DNA of 64,000 nt from Pseudarthrobacter sp. C4D7 (GTDB lineage: Bacteria; Actinomycetota; Actinomycetes; Actinomycetales; Micrococcaceae): contig NZ_JABFMW010000010.1 in the NCBI RefSeq assembly GCF_013359725.1, positions 1 to 64,000 on the forward strand, read 5' to 3'. The position numbers and the translations under genes are program-made. Of this stretch, positions 52,105 to 62,208 are shown in pieces. The notes below the pieces were generated by a model. That model worked only from the letters and a program-made list of their open reading frames with translations. It was not told where the DNA came from and ran no database searches. Position 1 is the stretch's first letter; every line of letters begins with the position of its first letter.

Positions 52105-52145
52105 AAGGGTGCGGTGCCGGCAGTGGATGCCGGCACCGCACCCTT
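52105..52145. terminator. Bidirectional terminator
   Basis: Perfect 18-bp arms (AAGGGTGCGGTGCCGGCA and complement), 5-nt loop, between the GH55 stop and the convergent nickel transporter; it overlaps the transporter stop codon by 2 bp. Confidence 0.8.
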
Positions 52146-53184
52146 AGTTGTTCCGGGGCTGCCTCGAGGCCAGCGCTGCCCCGCCCCAGACGGCCAGCAG
52201 CAGCGCCACCAGCAGGAGGCCGGCCTCGCCCAGGTCGATCGAGGACAGCCATCCTGTCACCGGATCATCCAGGCTGAAGGCGGCATGGAAGAATCCGGCC
52301 AAGGTAATTCCGGCGATAAACAGGGCGGATATTGCCGATATGCCCGTCACCGCGGCGTTGAAGCCCAGCCTGCGCCGTGGGTCACCCAGCGCTGAGCGGT
52401 ACATCCGCATCATCGCCATGCCGTTGACCGAGTCGCACAGTGTCATGGCGGCAGCGAAGGCCAGCGGCAGAGCAAGCAGGGCCAGCGGATGCACCCCGCC
52501 CAGGGACGCCGCCGTCGTCATCATCAGCAGCCCAATGGTGGTGGCGGTATCGAACCCCAGCCCGAACAGGAAACCGATCACGTAGATGTTCCGTGGCCGG
52601 CGCACCCTGGCGAGGGGCCGTGCCAGGATCCGGGCCACCAGCCCCTGCGGTTCCAGGTCCCGGGGATCGATGGCGGCACCGTTCCGCGAGCGCCGTACCG
52701 CAGCAGCAGAGCGGGCGAAGGCCGAGCCGTTGAACAGCCCCATGGCCAGCAGGAACAGCCCGGACACTCCGCTGCCGATCAGCCCCAGCACCAGGTTGCC
52801 GGCCGTGCCGTCCTGCATCAGGCCACCCACGGCTGAGGCCCCGGCGATCACCAGCACCCCGGCCAGGGTCACCACCGAGCTGTGTCCCAGGCTGAACGCG
52901 AAGCCCACGCTGACGGGGTCTTGCTGCTGTGCCACGAACTTCCGGGTGGAGTTGTCGATCGCGGCCAGGTGGTCCCAGTCGTAGCTGTGCTTCACACCGG
53001 CCAGGTAAGCAGTGAGGACAAGTCCCCATGAGAGTGCCTGCGGTGCGGCGGCCCCCGTGTTTCCGGCCAGCAGGAGCACGACGGCGGCGGCATGCAGGGC
53101 GGCCACGGCACCGAAGGTGAACAGCGCCCGGGTCCGGAGCGGCAGTGATTCCCGGCCACGGTAGAGCGCCGCGATGCTGGTCAT
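52144..53184 (-). CDS. Nickel/cobalt transporter (NiCoT, HoxN/NixA type)
   Basis: 346 residues and eight or so spans. The signature H-x4-D-H appears as KHSYDWDHLAAIDN (about residue 65). LGHSSVV and GLGFDTATTIGLLMM are the second and third NiCoT motifs. It imports Ni2+ for the urease encoded next to it; the ATG at 53184 overlaps the ureD stop by one base (TGATG), so it is the last gene of the urease operon. Confidence 0.93.
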   Translation of the reverse strand: MTSIAALYRGRESLPLRTRALFTFGAVAALHAAAVVLLLAGNTGAAAPQALSWGLVLTAYLAGVKHSYDWDHLAAIDNSTRKFVAQQQDPVSVGFAFSLGHSSVVTLAGVLVIAGASAVGGLMQDGTAGNLVLGLIGSGVSGLFLLAMGLFNGSAFARSAAAVRRSRNGAAIDPRDLEPQGLVARILARPLARVRRPRNIYVIGFLFGLGFDTATTIGLLMMTTAASLGGVHPLALLALPLAFAAAMTLCDSVNGMAMMRMYRSALGDPRRRLGFNAAVTGISAISALFIAGITLAGFFHAAFSLDDPVTGWLSSIDLGEAGLLLVALLLAVWGGAALASRQPRNN

Positions 53185-54194
53185 CAGTGCTTCCTCAGGT
53201 CCAGGGCGCCCTGGCCGTGCCAGCGTCCGCGGAGCAGGTCCGTGCAGGACCGGAGCAGGCGGTTCAGCTGGTCCGTGCTGTTGGAGAGGCTCCGCAGCAC
53301 CAGCCCGGTGGTTCCCAGGACAGTGCGGGTCAGCGAGATGCCGGTCAGGACCTGGTGGCCGGCGGTCAGCAGGTGGAGTTCGTCGGCGAGCGCCTGGTCC
53401 ACCCGGGCGTCCACCACCACCAGCGATCCCAGGTGGCTGTACCCTTCCATGAACCCCATTCCGGTCACGTCGTGCAGCGGCGGCCGGATGAGCAGGTTGT
53501 CCACCGCCAGCAGCCCGGTGTCCGCCCCGGATTCCACGCGGATATCGTTGCGCAGCCGCACCTCCTCGTACCGGAAGCCGGCGCCGTCGGGCGACCAGCC
53601 GGGCGTCACCACTTCGGCCATGACCAGCGACGACGACGGCCGCAGGGTCACGGACATCCGCTGCCGGTAGCTGGCTTCCCGGTAGGCGATGAGCTGGTCC
53701 GGCATCAGTTCCAGCCGCGCCCCCTCCCCCAGGCGGACAGCCATCCGCTGCTCCGCAAAGGACCCGGGGGTCCGGTACACCTTCGTAGCGGACTGGGTAG
53801 TCAGCAGCAGGTCAGCCCCGTCCCCCACTTCAACATCGAGGACAAAGAGATCCGCCCCCAGATAAGCCCCGCCAGGATTCACGACGACATAACAAACCTG
53901 CCCGGAGTCATCAAGATAATGCGGCCGCATCACCCGAAGAGCGCCCTCATGGAACTGGTGCGAGGCAACCGAGCGGCCACCTCGCAAACTGACGCCCAAC
54001 TCAAGCCGCCCCATCGGTGACTTCTCAGCGCGAGCGGAGTCGGGGATAGGGGGCCGCGGCGTGGCGGGCCTCGTGGGGGGCCCACTGGCGCGAGGGCCCC
54101 GACCCGAGCTTGCGAGGGTTGGGAGCGCCTGGGGACGGGCACGGCCCCTTACATCCGGTGAAGCCGCCGGTGGCACTGCCGCCGTCGTACTCAT
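53184..54194 (-). CDS. ureD: Urease accessory protein UreD (with inserted N-terminal segment)
   Basis: 336 residues. From residue 61 on ([20 protein letters not shown], then [44 protein letters not shown]) it is a normal UreD, the scaffold for UreF/UreG on apo-urease. Residues 16-50 or so ([19 protein letters not shown]...) are Pro/Arg/Ser-rich and encoded by the 100-bp repeat copy at 54049-54148. The ATG at 54194 overlaps the ureG stop by 4 bp; an ATG at 54014 (MGRLEL) would omit the inserted part but has a poor ribosome site. Codon use changes abruptly inside the repeat. Confidence 0.9.
   Translation of the reverse strand: MSTTAAVPPAASPDVRGRARPQALPTLASSGRGPRASGPPTRPATPRPPIPDSARAEKSPMGRLELGVSLRGGRSVASHQFHEGALRVMRPHYLDDSGQVCYVVVNPGGAYLGADLFVLDVEVGDGADLLLTTQSATKVYRTPGSFAEQRMAVRLGEGARLELMPDQLIAYREASYRQRMSVTLRPSSSLVMAEVVTPGWSPDGAGFRYEEVRLRNDIRVESGADTGLLAVDNLLIRPPLHDVTGMGFMEGYSHLGSLVVVDARVDQALADELHLLTAGHQVLTGISLTRTVLGTTGLVLRSLSNSTDQLNRLLRSCTDLLRGRWHGQGALDLRKH
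54049..54148. repeat. 100-bp GC-rich repeat, copy 1 (inside ureD)
   Basis: Identical base for base to 55547-55646. It lies within the ureD reading frame and is translated there. The flanks are only partly inverted (GGGGCCG / CGGCCCC at the ends). It contains the internal dyad GTGGG-GGG-CCCAC and an imperfect CCCGACCC / GGGTTGGG stem. Confidence 0.9.
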
Positions 54195-54805
54195 GCCAGG
54201 TCGAGCATCAGGACGTCGTGCCGGATCCATTCGATGACCTTCTCGAGGCCTTCGTCGGTTTTCAGGTTGGTGAAGCAGAACGGTTTGTTGCCGCGGAATT
54301 CCTTCGAATCCCGTTCCATGATGGCAAGGTCGGCGCCGACGTGGGGTGCCAGGTCGGTTTTGTTGATGATGAAGAGATCGGACTTGATCATGCCCTGGCC
54401 GGCCTTGCGCGGGATCTTCTCTCCCTGGGCCACGTCGATGATGTAGATGGAGAAGTCGACGAGTTCGGGGCTGAAGGTGGCGGAGAGGTTGTCGCCGCCG
54501 GATTCGACGAAGATGACCTGAAGGTCGGGGTGCCGTGCTTTGAGTTCCTCGATGGCGGCGGTGTTCATGGAGGTGTCTTCGCGGATGGCGGTGTGGGGGC
54601 AGCCGCCGGTCTCGACGCCGATGATCCGGTCCACGGGCAGGATGCCGTTGGCGGCGAGGATTTTGGCGTCCTCGATGGTGTAGATGTCGTTGGTGATGGC
54701 GGCCATGGAAATGCTGCCGCTCATGTGCCGGGTGAGCCGTTCCACGAGTTGGGTCTTGCCGGCGCCGACGGGCCCGCCGATGCCGATTTTGATGGGTTCA
54801 GTCAT
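54191..54805 (-). CDS. ureG: Urease accessory GTPase UreG
   Basis: 204 residues. The P-loop is GGPVGAGKT (residues 10-18), with [17 protein letters not shown] containing the CPH nickel-binding motif, [17 protein letters not shown], and the [12 protein letters not shown] guanine motif. It delivers Ni2+ to urease with GTP hydrolysis in the UreD-UreF-UreG complex. The ribosome site is GGAGG, and it lies 28 bp downstream of ureF. Confidence 0.96.
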   Translation of the reverse strand: MTEPIKIGIGGPVGAGKTQLVERLTRHMSGSISMAAITNDIYTIEDAKILAANGILPVDRIIGVETGGCPHTAIREDTSMNTAAIEELKARHPDLQVIFVESGGDNLSATFSPELVDFSIYIIDVAQGEKIPRKAGQGMIKSDLFIINKTDLAPHVGADLAIMERDSKEFRGNKPFCFTNLKTDEGLEKVIEWIRHDVLMLDLA

Positions 54806-54833
54806 GGTTTCCTCCTAAAGCAAATGAGCATGG

Positions 54834-55502
54834 TCAGCTCATGAACATCCGGGCACGCTGGCGTTCGTGCCGCATTTGCGAGATTTCCAGGCCGGGGCTG
54901 ACGGCGCCGAGGTCGTCGGGCGTGAGGTGGGCGATCGTGTCGATGGCGGCAGCGACGTCGTCGTGCGCTGTCCGGAGCACCCGCTGCCCGGCGTTCTGGC
55001 CGAGCGGGATGGCGCGGACGGCGTTCTGGGTCAGGGAGGTGACGGTGGCGAAGAGGTAGGCGGCGAGCGCCTCCTGCAGCGGGACGCCCAGGGAGCGGGC
55101 GACGACGGCGAACGCCAGCGGCTGGTGCCCGGCGGCGCGGCCGGTGGCCACCAGGTCGCGGTACAGTTCCAGCCCAGGCGAAGGAAATACCTCAGCCCCA
55201 ATCTCCAGCAGCCGAGACCCCATCTTCACGCTGGCCTCCCGAACCTGCCGCGGCAAAAGCGAGGCAGAGAGGAGAGCATCCAGCTCCCCCAGCTCACCAC
55301 CCTCATACAGCAGCCGAACAGCCAAGCCATCAGAGTAAGTCAAAGACTGCGAGATAAACGCGGAGAGCCAGCTTCCGAAGGACCCCTCATCAAAAACGAG
55401 CTCCCGGTCAAGGTACGCCTCAAACCCAAAAGAGTGAGCAAAAGCCCCAGTAGGAAGCGCAGAGTCAGTGAGCTGCTGAAGAGCAAGCTGGCAGCTGGTC
55501 AC
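54834..55502 (-). CDS. ureF: Urease accessory protein UreF
   Basis: 222 residues from the GTG at 55502 (VTSCQLALQQLTDSALPTGA), the natural UreF start; the longer frame runs back through the repeat copy and adds only Pro/Arg-rich sequence. The GFEAYLDRELV, DALLSASLLPRQVREAS and AYLFATVTSLTQNAVRAIPLGQ segments are the conserved all-helical UreF core. It forms the activation complex with UreD and UreG. It is separated from ureE by about 200 bp that contain the repeat. Confidence 0.93.
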   Translation of the reverse strand: MTSCQLALQQLTDSALPTGAFAHSFGFEAYLDRELVFDEGSFGSWLSAFISQSLTYSDGLAVRLLYEGGELGELDALLSASLLPRQVREASVKMGSRLLEIGAEVFPSPGLELYRDLVATGRAAGHQPLAFAVVARSLGVPLQEALAAYLFATVTSLTQNAVRAIPLGQNAGQRVLRTAHDDVAAAIDTIAHLTPDDLGAVSPGLEISQMRHERQRARMFMS

Positions 55503-55535
55503 TGCACCGCCGCCCAACGGGACGGAGCATCGCGA

Positions 55536-55658
55536 CGGCCCGGATTGGGGGCCGCGGCGTGGCGGGCCTCGTGGGGGGCCCACTGGCGCGAGGGCCCCGA
55601 CCCGAGCTTGCGAGGGTTGGGAGCGCCTGGGGACGGGCACGGCCCCCAATCCGGGCCG
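55536..55658. repeat. GC-rich repeat copy 2 with 19-bp terminal inverted repeats
   Basis: Between ureE and ureF. The central 100 bp (55547-55646) are identical to 54049-54148. Here the ends form perfect 19-bp inverted repeats (55536-55554 and 55640-55658; arm CGGCCCGGATTGGGGGCCG). It looks like an insertion-type or REP-like element, with no open frame of its own that resembles a transposase. Confidence 0.88.
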
Positions 55659-55709
55659 GCGCACCCAAGTGACACCACCCGTGGAGCGCGCAGCGCTGCG
55701 ACAGGGTTA

Positions 55710-56195
55710 CTAGTGCGAGTGTTCAGCATGGCGAAAAGGCACGGGCATGACGCGTTCCTGGCGGGTGTAGGGCACGGCGTTGTGGATGAGGTAGTCCTCG
55801 ACGGTGTGGTCGTAGGCGCACACCATGGCAGCCGCCCCGTACTCGCTGTCCGCGTCGAAGAATTGTGCCTGGAGGTGGCGGTTGCCCAGGGAGTGCGCGG
55901 TGACTCCCATGTCGTGGATGGTGCGGGGTGTGATGACCAGGACGTCGGTGGGGAGGACGGAGACCACGATCATGTTGGTGTCGGTGACGTGGAGGATGTC
56001 ACCGTCGCGGAGGTCGCCGGAGCCTGCGGGGAGGCGGATGCCGATCTCGTTGCCGTGGTCGGTGGTGGCCCGCTGGATGCGCTTGACCAGTGCGGCGCTG
56101 GGCAGGACGACTTTTTCGCGGTGGAGGCCGGAGTAGGCGGCGGGGTCAGTGCCCGGCAGGTCGTGGAGGTTGCCGAGAACTCGTTCGATGATCAC
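55710..56195 (-). CDS. ureE: Urease accessory protein UreE
   Basis: 161 residues. The N-terminal peptide-binding domain includes RVLGNLHDLPG and VVLPSAALVKRIQRATTDHG. The C-terminal metal-binding domain has LGNRHLQAQFFDADSEYGAAAMVCAYDHTVEDYL. The His tail is short (RHAEHSH), so it is a Ni2+ carrier with limited storage. It lies 17 bp after ureC. Confidence 0.95.
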   Translation of the reverse strand: MIIERVLGNLHDLPGTDPAAYSGLHREKVVLPSAALVKRIQRATTDHGNEIGIRLPAGSGDLRDGDILHVTDTNMIVVSVLPTDVLVITPRTIHDMGVTAHSLGNRHLQAQFFDADSEYGAAAMVCAYDHTVEDYLIHNAVPYTRQERVMPVPFRHAEHSH

Positions 56196-56212
56196 GTGGT
56201 TTCTCCGGATTT

Positions 56213-57939
<1,727 letters not shown>

Positions 57940-57943
<4 letters not shown>

Positions 57944-58293
57944 TGGCCGTCCCCTTCCGTGAGCGGTCCGCGCTGGCGCGTGCCGCCGTCGAGCCTGCCG
58001 TTGACCGCATTGCTGAGCCCGTAGACCTCACGGGTCCCGGCCAGTTCGATCAGCCGCACACTCCGCGAATCCCCTGGTTCAAACCTGGCCGCCGTTCCGG
58101 CGGGAATGTCCAGGCGCCGGCCGTGGGCCGCGTCCCGGTCGAAGGCCAGGGCAGCGTTGGCCTCGGCGAAATGGAAGTGTGAGCCCACCTGGACGGGCCG
58201 GTCGCCGGTGTTGGTCACGGCTACCTCAATGGCTTCCCGGCCCACATTCGCGGTGATGGGTTCCGGCCGGAGGATGTACTCGCCTGGAATCAT
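57940..58293 (-). CDS. ureB: Urease beta subunit UreB
   Basis: 117 residues. [40 protein letters not shown] and [20 protein letters not shown] are the beta-subunit signatures. It is a separate polypeptide, as usual in actinobacteria. It starts 11 bp after the ureA stop. Confidence 0.96.
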
Positions 58294-58304
58294 TGCCGGG
58301 CTCC

Positions 58305-58607
58305 TTAGCGGATGGGGTTGTGGACGGTGACCAGCTTGGTGCCGTCCGGGAAGGTGGCCTCGATCTGGACGTCGTGGATCATCTCCGGCACGCCTTCCAT
58401 CACGTCGCCGCGGGTGAGCAGCGTGGTGCCGTAACTCATGAGGTCGGCCACGGTCCTGCCGTCCCGGGCGCCCTCGATCAGTTCATAGCTGATGATGGCC
58501 ACGGCTTCGGGGTAGTTGAGCTTGAGGCCGCGGGACTGCCGGCGGCGGGCCAGGTCGGCGGCCACCACAATCAGGAGCTTTTCCTGCTCACGCGGCATCA
58601 GATGCAT
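58305..58607 (-). CDS. ureA: Urease gamma subunit UreA
   Basis: 100 residues from [20 protein letters not shown], the standard start; the upstream in-frame ATG adds a non-homologous tail. [21 protein letters not shown] and [17 protein letters not shown] are conserved. It is first in the urease operon ureABCEFGD-nickel transporter. The promoter must lie in the gap at 58608-58721; no recognisable operator was seen there. Confidence 0.95.
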   Translation of the reverse strand: MHLMPREQEKLLIVVAADLARRRQSRGLKLNYPEAVAIISYELIEGARDGRTVADLMSYGTTLLTRGDVMEGVPEMIHDVQIEATFPDGTKLVTVHNPIR

Positions 58608-58721
58608 GGGGTTCCCTTCGACGGCCTGCGGCGTGCTGCCAGCGTAAGCGGGCCACGTTTCCACCAGGTTTCAGGGATATCAACAAAAGCTGCGGAGCGG
58701 GAGGCGGAAGCCCCGGCGGGA

Positions 58722-59744
58722 CTACCCTGCCGGCGCCCCGGCGGGGGCAGAATCCCTGACCCTCAGTTCGAACCCGGCTTCCACGTGCACGCCCTGTTCT
58801 GAGGGCTCACGGCCCGCGATCCGGTCCAGCAGCAGGCTGACGGACCGCTCCGCGATCTCGTCCATGCCCGGCGAAATGGTCGTGAGGGACGGGGACGCGA
58901 ACCGCGCTTCGTCGATGTCGTCGAAGCCGGCCACCGCCACGTCCCGGGGCACCTTGACGCCGCGGACCAGCAGTTCGTGCATGGCTCCCAGCGCCAGTAC
59001 ATCGTTCAGGCCAAAGACGGCGTCGAACTCCACACCCTTGTCCAGCAGCCCGGCGACGGCGGCGGCGCCCGCGTCGCGCCGCCATTCAGCGGGTGCAACG
59101 AGCTCAGGGTCGAACGGGATACCCGCGTCGGCCAAAGCACTCCGGTACCCGTTCAGGCGCAGGCCCGCGGTCCCCGCGGACTCCCCGGTGTTGGCCCCCA
59201 CCACGGCGATCCGGCGGCGGCCGCTTGCCAGCAGGTGCGCGGTCAGCGCCGCCGCTGCTTCCGCGTTCTTCATGGTCACCAGGTCGAACCGGGGATCCAT
59301 GATGTGCTCGCCCAGCATCACCATCGGTTTGATGCCCCTCCGCGCGGCAATGGCGTCCGCGTCCACCACCAGCGGCGTGAACAGCAGGCCGTCGGTGAGC
59401 TGGCGGAAGGTGCCTTGGAGCGCGCCAAGTTCGGCGGCGGCATCGGCGTCGGACTGCTCCACCATGACCCGGTAGCCGCGGCGGGCGGCAGCCTTCATCA
59501 GCCTGGACGCGAGCTCGGCGTAGTAGGGAGCGGAGAGGTCGGACAGGACCAGGCCCAGCATCGAGGTCTTGCCGGACCGCAGGCTGCGGGCGGTGAGGTT
59601 GGCCTCGTAGCCCAGCTCCGCGATGGCATCCTGCACCCTCTGTCTGGTGGCGGGCCGGATGAATTCGTAGTCGTTCAGGACGTTCGAAACGGTCTTGAGG
59701 GAGACCCCTGCCGCCCTCGCGACGTCGTTCATGGTGACTGCCAT
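58722..59744 (-). CDS. LacI-family regulator (probable arabinose/arabinoside regulator)
   Basis: 340 residues. The HTH is TMNDVARAAGVSLKTVSNVLN with hinge ANLTARSLRSGKTSMLG; the effector domain has LGLVLSDLSAPYYAELASRL and VFGLNDVLALGAMHEL. It overlaps the HhH-GPD stop by one base (TAATG). The GH51 gene immediately beyond carries a LacI-type dyad (TACAACGTTATA) at its 5' end, so control of arabinofuranosidase is likely, by position and motif only. Confidence 0.9.
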   Translation of the reverse strand: MAVTMNDVARAAGVSLKTVSNVLNDYEFIRPATRQRVQDAIAELGYEANLTARSLRSGKTSMLGLVLSDLSAPYYAELASRLMKAAARRGYRVMVEQSDADAAAELGALQGTFRQLTDGLLFTPLVVDADAIAARRGIKPMVMLGEHIMDPRFDLVTMKNAEAAAALTAHLLASGRRRIAVVGANTGESAGTAGLRLNGYRSALADAGIPFDPELVAPAEWRRDAGAAAVAGLLDKGVEFDAVFGLNDVLALGAMHELLVRGVKVPRDVAVAGFDDIDEARFASPSLTTISPGMDEIAERSVSLLLDRIAGREPSEQGVHVEAGFELRVRDSAPAGAPAG

Positions 59745-60322
59745 TAACGTTCTTTTCCTGCCTTTGCCGCCGCCTTGGCAGCCTGCTTGCTGGCACGCAC
59801 CTTCGCCAGGGATTCCGGATCCACGATGTCAGCAACCGACAGGTAGGCGCCCTCTTCCCCGTAATGGCCTGCGGCTTCGCGCCAGCCCGCTGCCGCGAGG
59901 CCCCGCTGCTTGCCCAGCAGGGCCAGGAAGATCTTCGCCTTCTGCTCCCCAAAGCCGGGCAGCGCCTTGAGCCGTTTCAGCACCTCGGCACCGTCCGGCG
60001 AGCCCTTGGTCCAGATGGCTGCGGCATCGCCGTCCCAGTCATTCTGGACGGCCTCGGCGAGCGCCTGGACCCTGGCGGCCATGGAGCCCGGGAAGCGGTG
60101 GACGGCGGGCCGCTCCTTGAAGATTTCCACGAACGCCGCAGGATCGTGGGCTGCGACGGCGCCGGGCTCCAGCGACCCGAGCCGGGTCCGGATCTTCTCC
60201 GGCCCGGCAAACGCCGATTCCATGGTCACCTGTTGATCCAGCAGCATGCCGGTCAGGAGGGCGAAGTCGTCCTCACTCAACAACTTGTCCGCCGCGGGCT
60301 CGCCTGTGATGTGCAGTTCCAT
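59744..60322 (-). CDS. HhH-GPD-type base excision DNA repair protein
   Basis: 192 residues. Segments FALLTGMLLDQQVTMESAF, LKRLKALPGFGEQKAKIFLALLG (helix-hairpin-helix) and a Lys/Ala-rich tail are typical of the short HhH-GPD glycosylase-like proteins of actinobacteria. The start at 60322 has GGGAGG 9 nt upstream; an ATG nearer the site has no spacing. It is co-transcribed with the LacI gene, an unexpected pairing that is probably incidental. Confidence 0.87.
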   Translation of the reverse strand: MELHITGEPAADKLLSEDDFALLTGMLLDQQVTMESAFAGPEKIRTRLGSLEPGAVAAHDPAAFVEIFKERPAVHRFPGSMAARVQALAEAVQNDWDGDAAAIWTKGSPDGAEVLKRLKALPGFGEQKAKIFLALLGKQRGLAAAGWREAAGHYGEEGAYLSVADIVDPESLAKVRASKQAAKAAAKAGKER

Positions 60323-60387
60323 GCCGTCCATCCTCCCATTCGGGGCCGCCGCCGGCATAAGGACCAGCCTGGGGAGTTTGCGCCGGG

Positions 60388-61914
60388 TCAGGACTCCACG
60401 GCAAGCCGGATCATGGACCAGGACACGGCCGGAAGCTCGGCGGTGAGCCGGCCGCCGTCCACGGCAACGGTGCCGTTCTCCGAAGGCAGGACGGAGGTGG
60501 AATCGTCGGCGCTGGCCTGCCAGTAGGGATCCTTGTTGGCGTAGGTGACGGCTTCCAGGACCCGCACCTTGCCCAGGCCTGCCACGGCCGCGTCCAAGGC
60601 AAGGGTGTCGGTGGCGGAACGGTTCACGGCGAACACCACGGCTTCACCCTGGTCCGCGTCGTAGGTGGCAACGGCGGACAGGGCGGCAAAGCCGGGCGTC
60701 TTACCGCCGCTGACCAGCGGGGATTCGACCGCGAGCTGCAGTACGGTGCCTGCGGCGTACCGGGAGGTCAGGGCGAAGGGGTGGAAGGTGGTCTGCTTCC
60801 AGGACCTTCCGCCGGGCTCGGTCATGATGGGGGCGATGACGTTCACCAGCTGCGCCAGGCTGGCAGAGTGGACCCGGTCGGTATTCCGAAGCAGGGTGAC
60901 CAGGAGGTCCCCCACCACCACGGCGTCCGCCACCGTGTAGGTGTCCTCCAGCAGGACAGGGGCCACCGGCCAGTCATTGCCGATGGGCACCTTGGATGCG
61001 TCGCGGCTCATGTGCCAGACGTTCCATTCGTCGAAGGAGATGTTCACCTGCCTGCTGGACTTCTTTACCGACTTCACGTGGTCGATGTGGCTGACGATAT
61101 CGCGGATGAAGGCTTCCATTTTGTGCCCGGCGGCCAGGTGTTCCTGAAGGTCGCCGAAGTCCTCGAAGTACTGGTGGGCCGAAATCAGGTCCACCAGCTC
61201 ATAGGTTTCCGTCAGGACCACGCGCTCCCATTCCCCGAAGGTGGACATGGTGGGCCCGGAGCTGCCGCAGGCCACCAGTTCCAGGCCGGGATCGATCATG
61301 CGCATGCCGCGGGCAGTGTCCGCGGCCAGCCGGCCGTACTCCAGGGCGTTTTTGTGGCCGATCTGCCAGGGGCCGTCCATTTCGTTGCCCAGGCACCACA
61401 TCCTGATGCCGTAGCCGCTGGCCGCACCGTTGGTGCGGCGCTGCTCGGAGAGGGCGGTCCCGCCGTCGATGTTGCAGTACTCCACCAGGTCCAGTGCCTC
61501 CTGCACGCCGCGGGTGCCCAGGTTCACGGCCATCATGGGTTCCACGCCGGCCTTGGCGGACCATTTGGCGAACTCGTCCACGCCCACGGTGTTGGGATCG
61601 GTGGAGTGCCAGGCCAGGTCCAGGCGCGCGGGACGCTTCTCCACCGGGCCCACTCCGTCCTCCCAGCGGTAGCCGGAGACGAAGTTTCCGCCAGGGTAGC
61701 GGACGGTGGAAACGCCCAGCTCCCGGGTCAGTTCCAGGACATCCGTGCGGAAGCCGTCCTCATCGGCGTCGGGGTGTTCCGGTTCAAAGATCCCGGTGTA
61801 CACGCACCGGCCGAGATGCTCAACGAAGGCCCCGAACGTACGACGGCGGACGGGCCCTACGATGAACGACGGATCGATGGTGATTTTTGCTGCGGCGGGT
61901 TCTGGCTGGGTCAC
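60388..61914 (-). CDS. Alpha-L-arabinofuranosidase, GH51
   Basis: 508 residues. The acid/base is Glu178 in WCLGNEMDGPW and the nucleophile Glu296 in SFDEWNVW. RTFGAFVEHLGRCVYTGIF and VSTVRYPGGNFVSGYRW are the usual GH51 start, and the C-terminal beta-sandwich is present. It is cytoplasmic and trims arabinose from imported arabinoxylan or arabinan oligosaccharides. It starts with GTG at 61914 behind GAGGA. An AACGTT-centred dyad 23 bp upstream probably binds the neighbouring LacI protein. Confidence 0.94.
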   Translation of the reverse strand: MTQPEPAAAKITIDPSFIVGPVRRRTFGAFVEHLGRCVYTGIFEPEHPDADEDGFRTDVLELTRELGVSTVRYPGGNFVSGYRWEDGVGPVEKRPARLDLAWHSTDPNTVGVDEFAKWSAKAGVEPMMAVNLGTRGVQEALDLVEYCNIDGGTALSEQRRTNGAASGYGIRMWCLGNEMDGPWQIGHKNALEYGRLAADTARGMRMIDPGLELVACGSSGPTMSTFGEWERVVLTETYELVDLISAHQYFEDFGDLQEHLAAGHKMEAFIRDIVSHIDHVKSVKKSSRQVNISFDEWNVWHMSRDASKVPIGNDWPVAPVLLEDTYTVADAVVVGDLLVTLLRNTDRVHSASLAQLVNVIAPIMTEPGGRSWKQTTFHPFALTSRYAAGTVLQLAVESPLVSGGKTPGFAALSAVATYDADQGEAVVFAVNRSATDTLALDAAVAGLGKVRVLEAVTYANKDPYWQASADDSTSVLPSENGTVAVDGGRLTAELPAVSWSMIRLAVES

Positions 61915-61936
61915 GAAAGCATCCTCGACTAGTTTT

Positions 61937-61948
61937 TACAACGTTATA
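61937..61948 (-). promoter_or_regulatory. LacI-type operator TACAACGTTATA
   Basis: A dyad around the central CG with one mismatch, 23 bp upstream of the GH51 start codon. The AACGTT core is typical of LacI-family sites, and the LacI gene at 58722-59744 is the obvious candidate regulator. Confidence 0.55.
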
Positions 61949-62208
61949 GAAGACATTCTTTGCTGCCCCCGCGGCGCACGTCAAGGGGTGGCGGCACATT
62001 ACTGAGGGCAGGACCGGGCGGGGCCCGGAAACCTCCAAAGGCTCCCCATCAGCGGCAATACCGAAACGGCACGCGGGCTATGGGATCCAAGTACTACCTA
62101 TTCGAAAAAACAGGTACCTCCTACGCATTCACCGGCGGGCGAAGGGCAATTAGGTTTTTCACAGAGACAAGACCTGCAGGCTCCCGGTACTTGCCTCACT
62201 AGGGGGGT
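61949..62208. other. Intergenic region between GH51 and GAF-ANTAR genes
   Basis: 260 bp between divergent genes. It includes an AT-richer stretch (about 62080-62165) with an open frame MGSKYYLFEKTGTSYAF... of 40 codons that lacks a ribosome site, and a short inverted pair TACCT/AGGTA. Nothing I can call a gene. Confidence 0.5.

Noticed and set aside
62080-62202. Small open frame MGSKYYLFEKTG... between GH51 and GAF-ANTAR genes
   Set aside because: No ribosome site, codon use unlike the neighbours, and no recognisable family.
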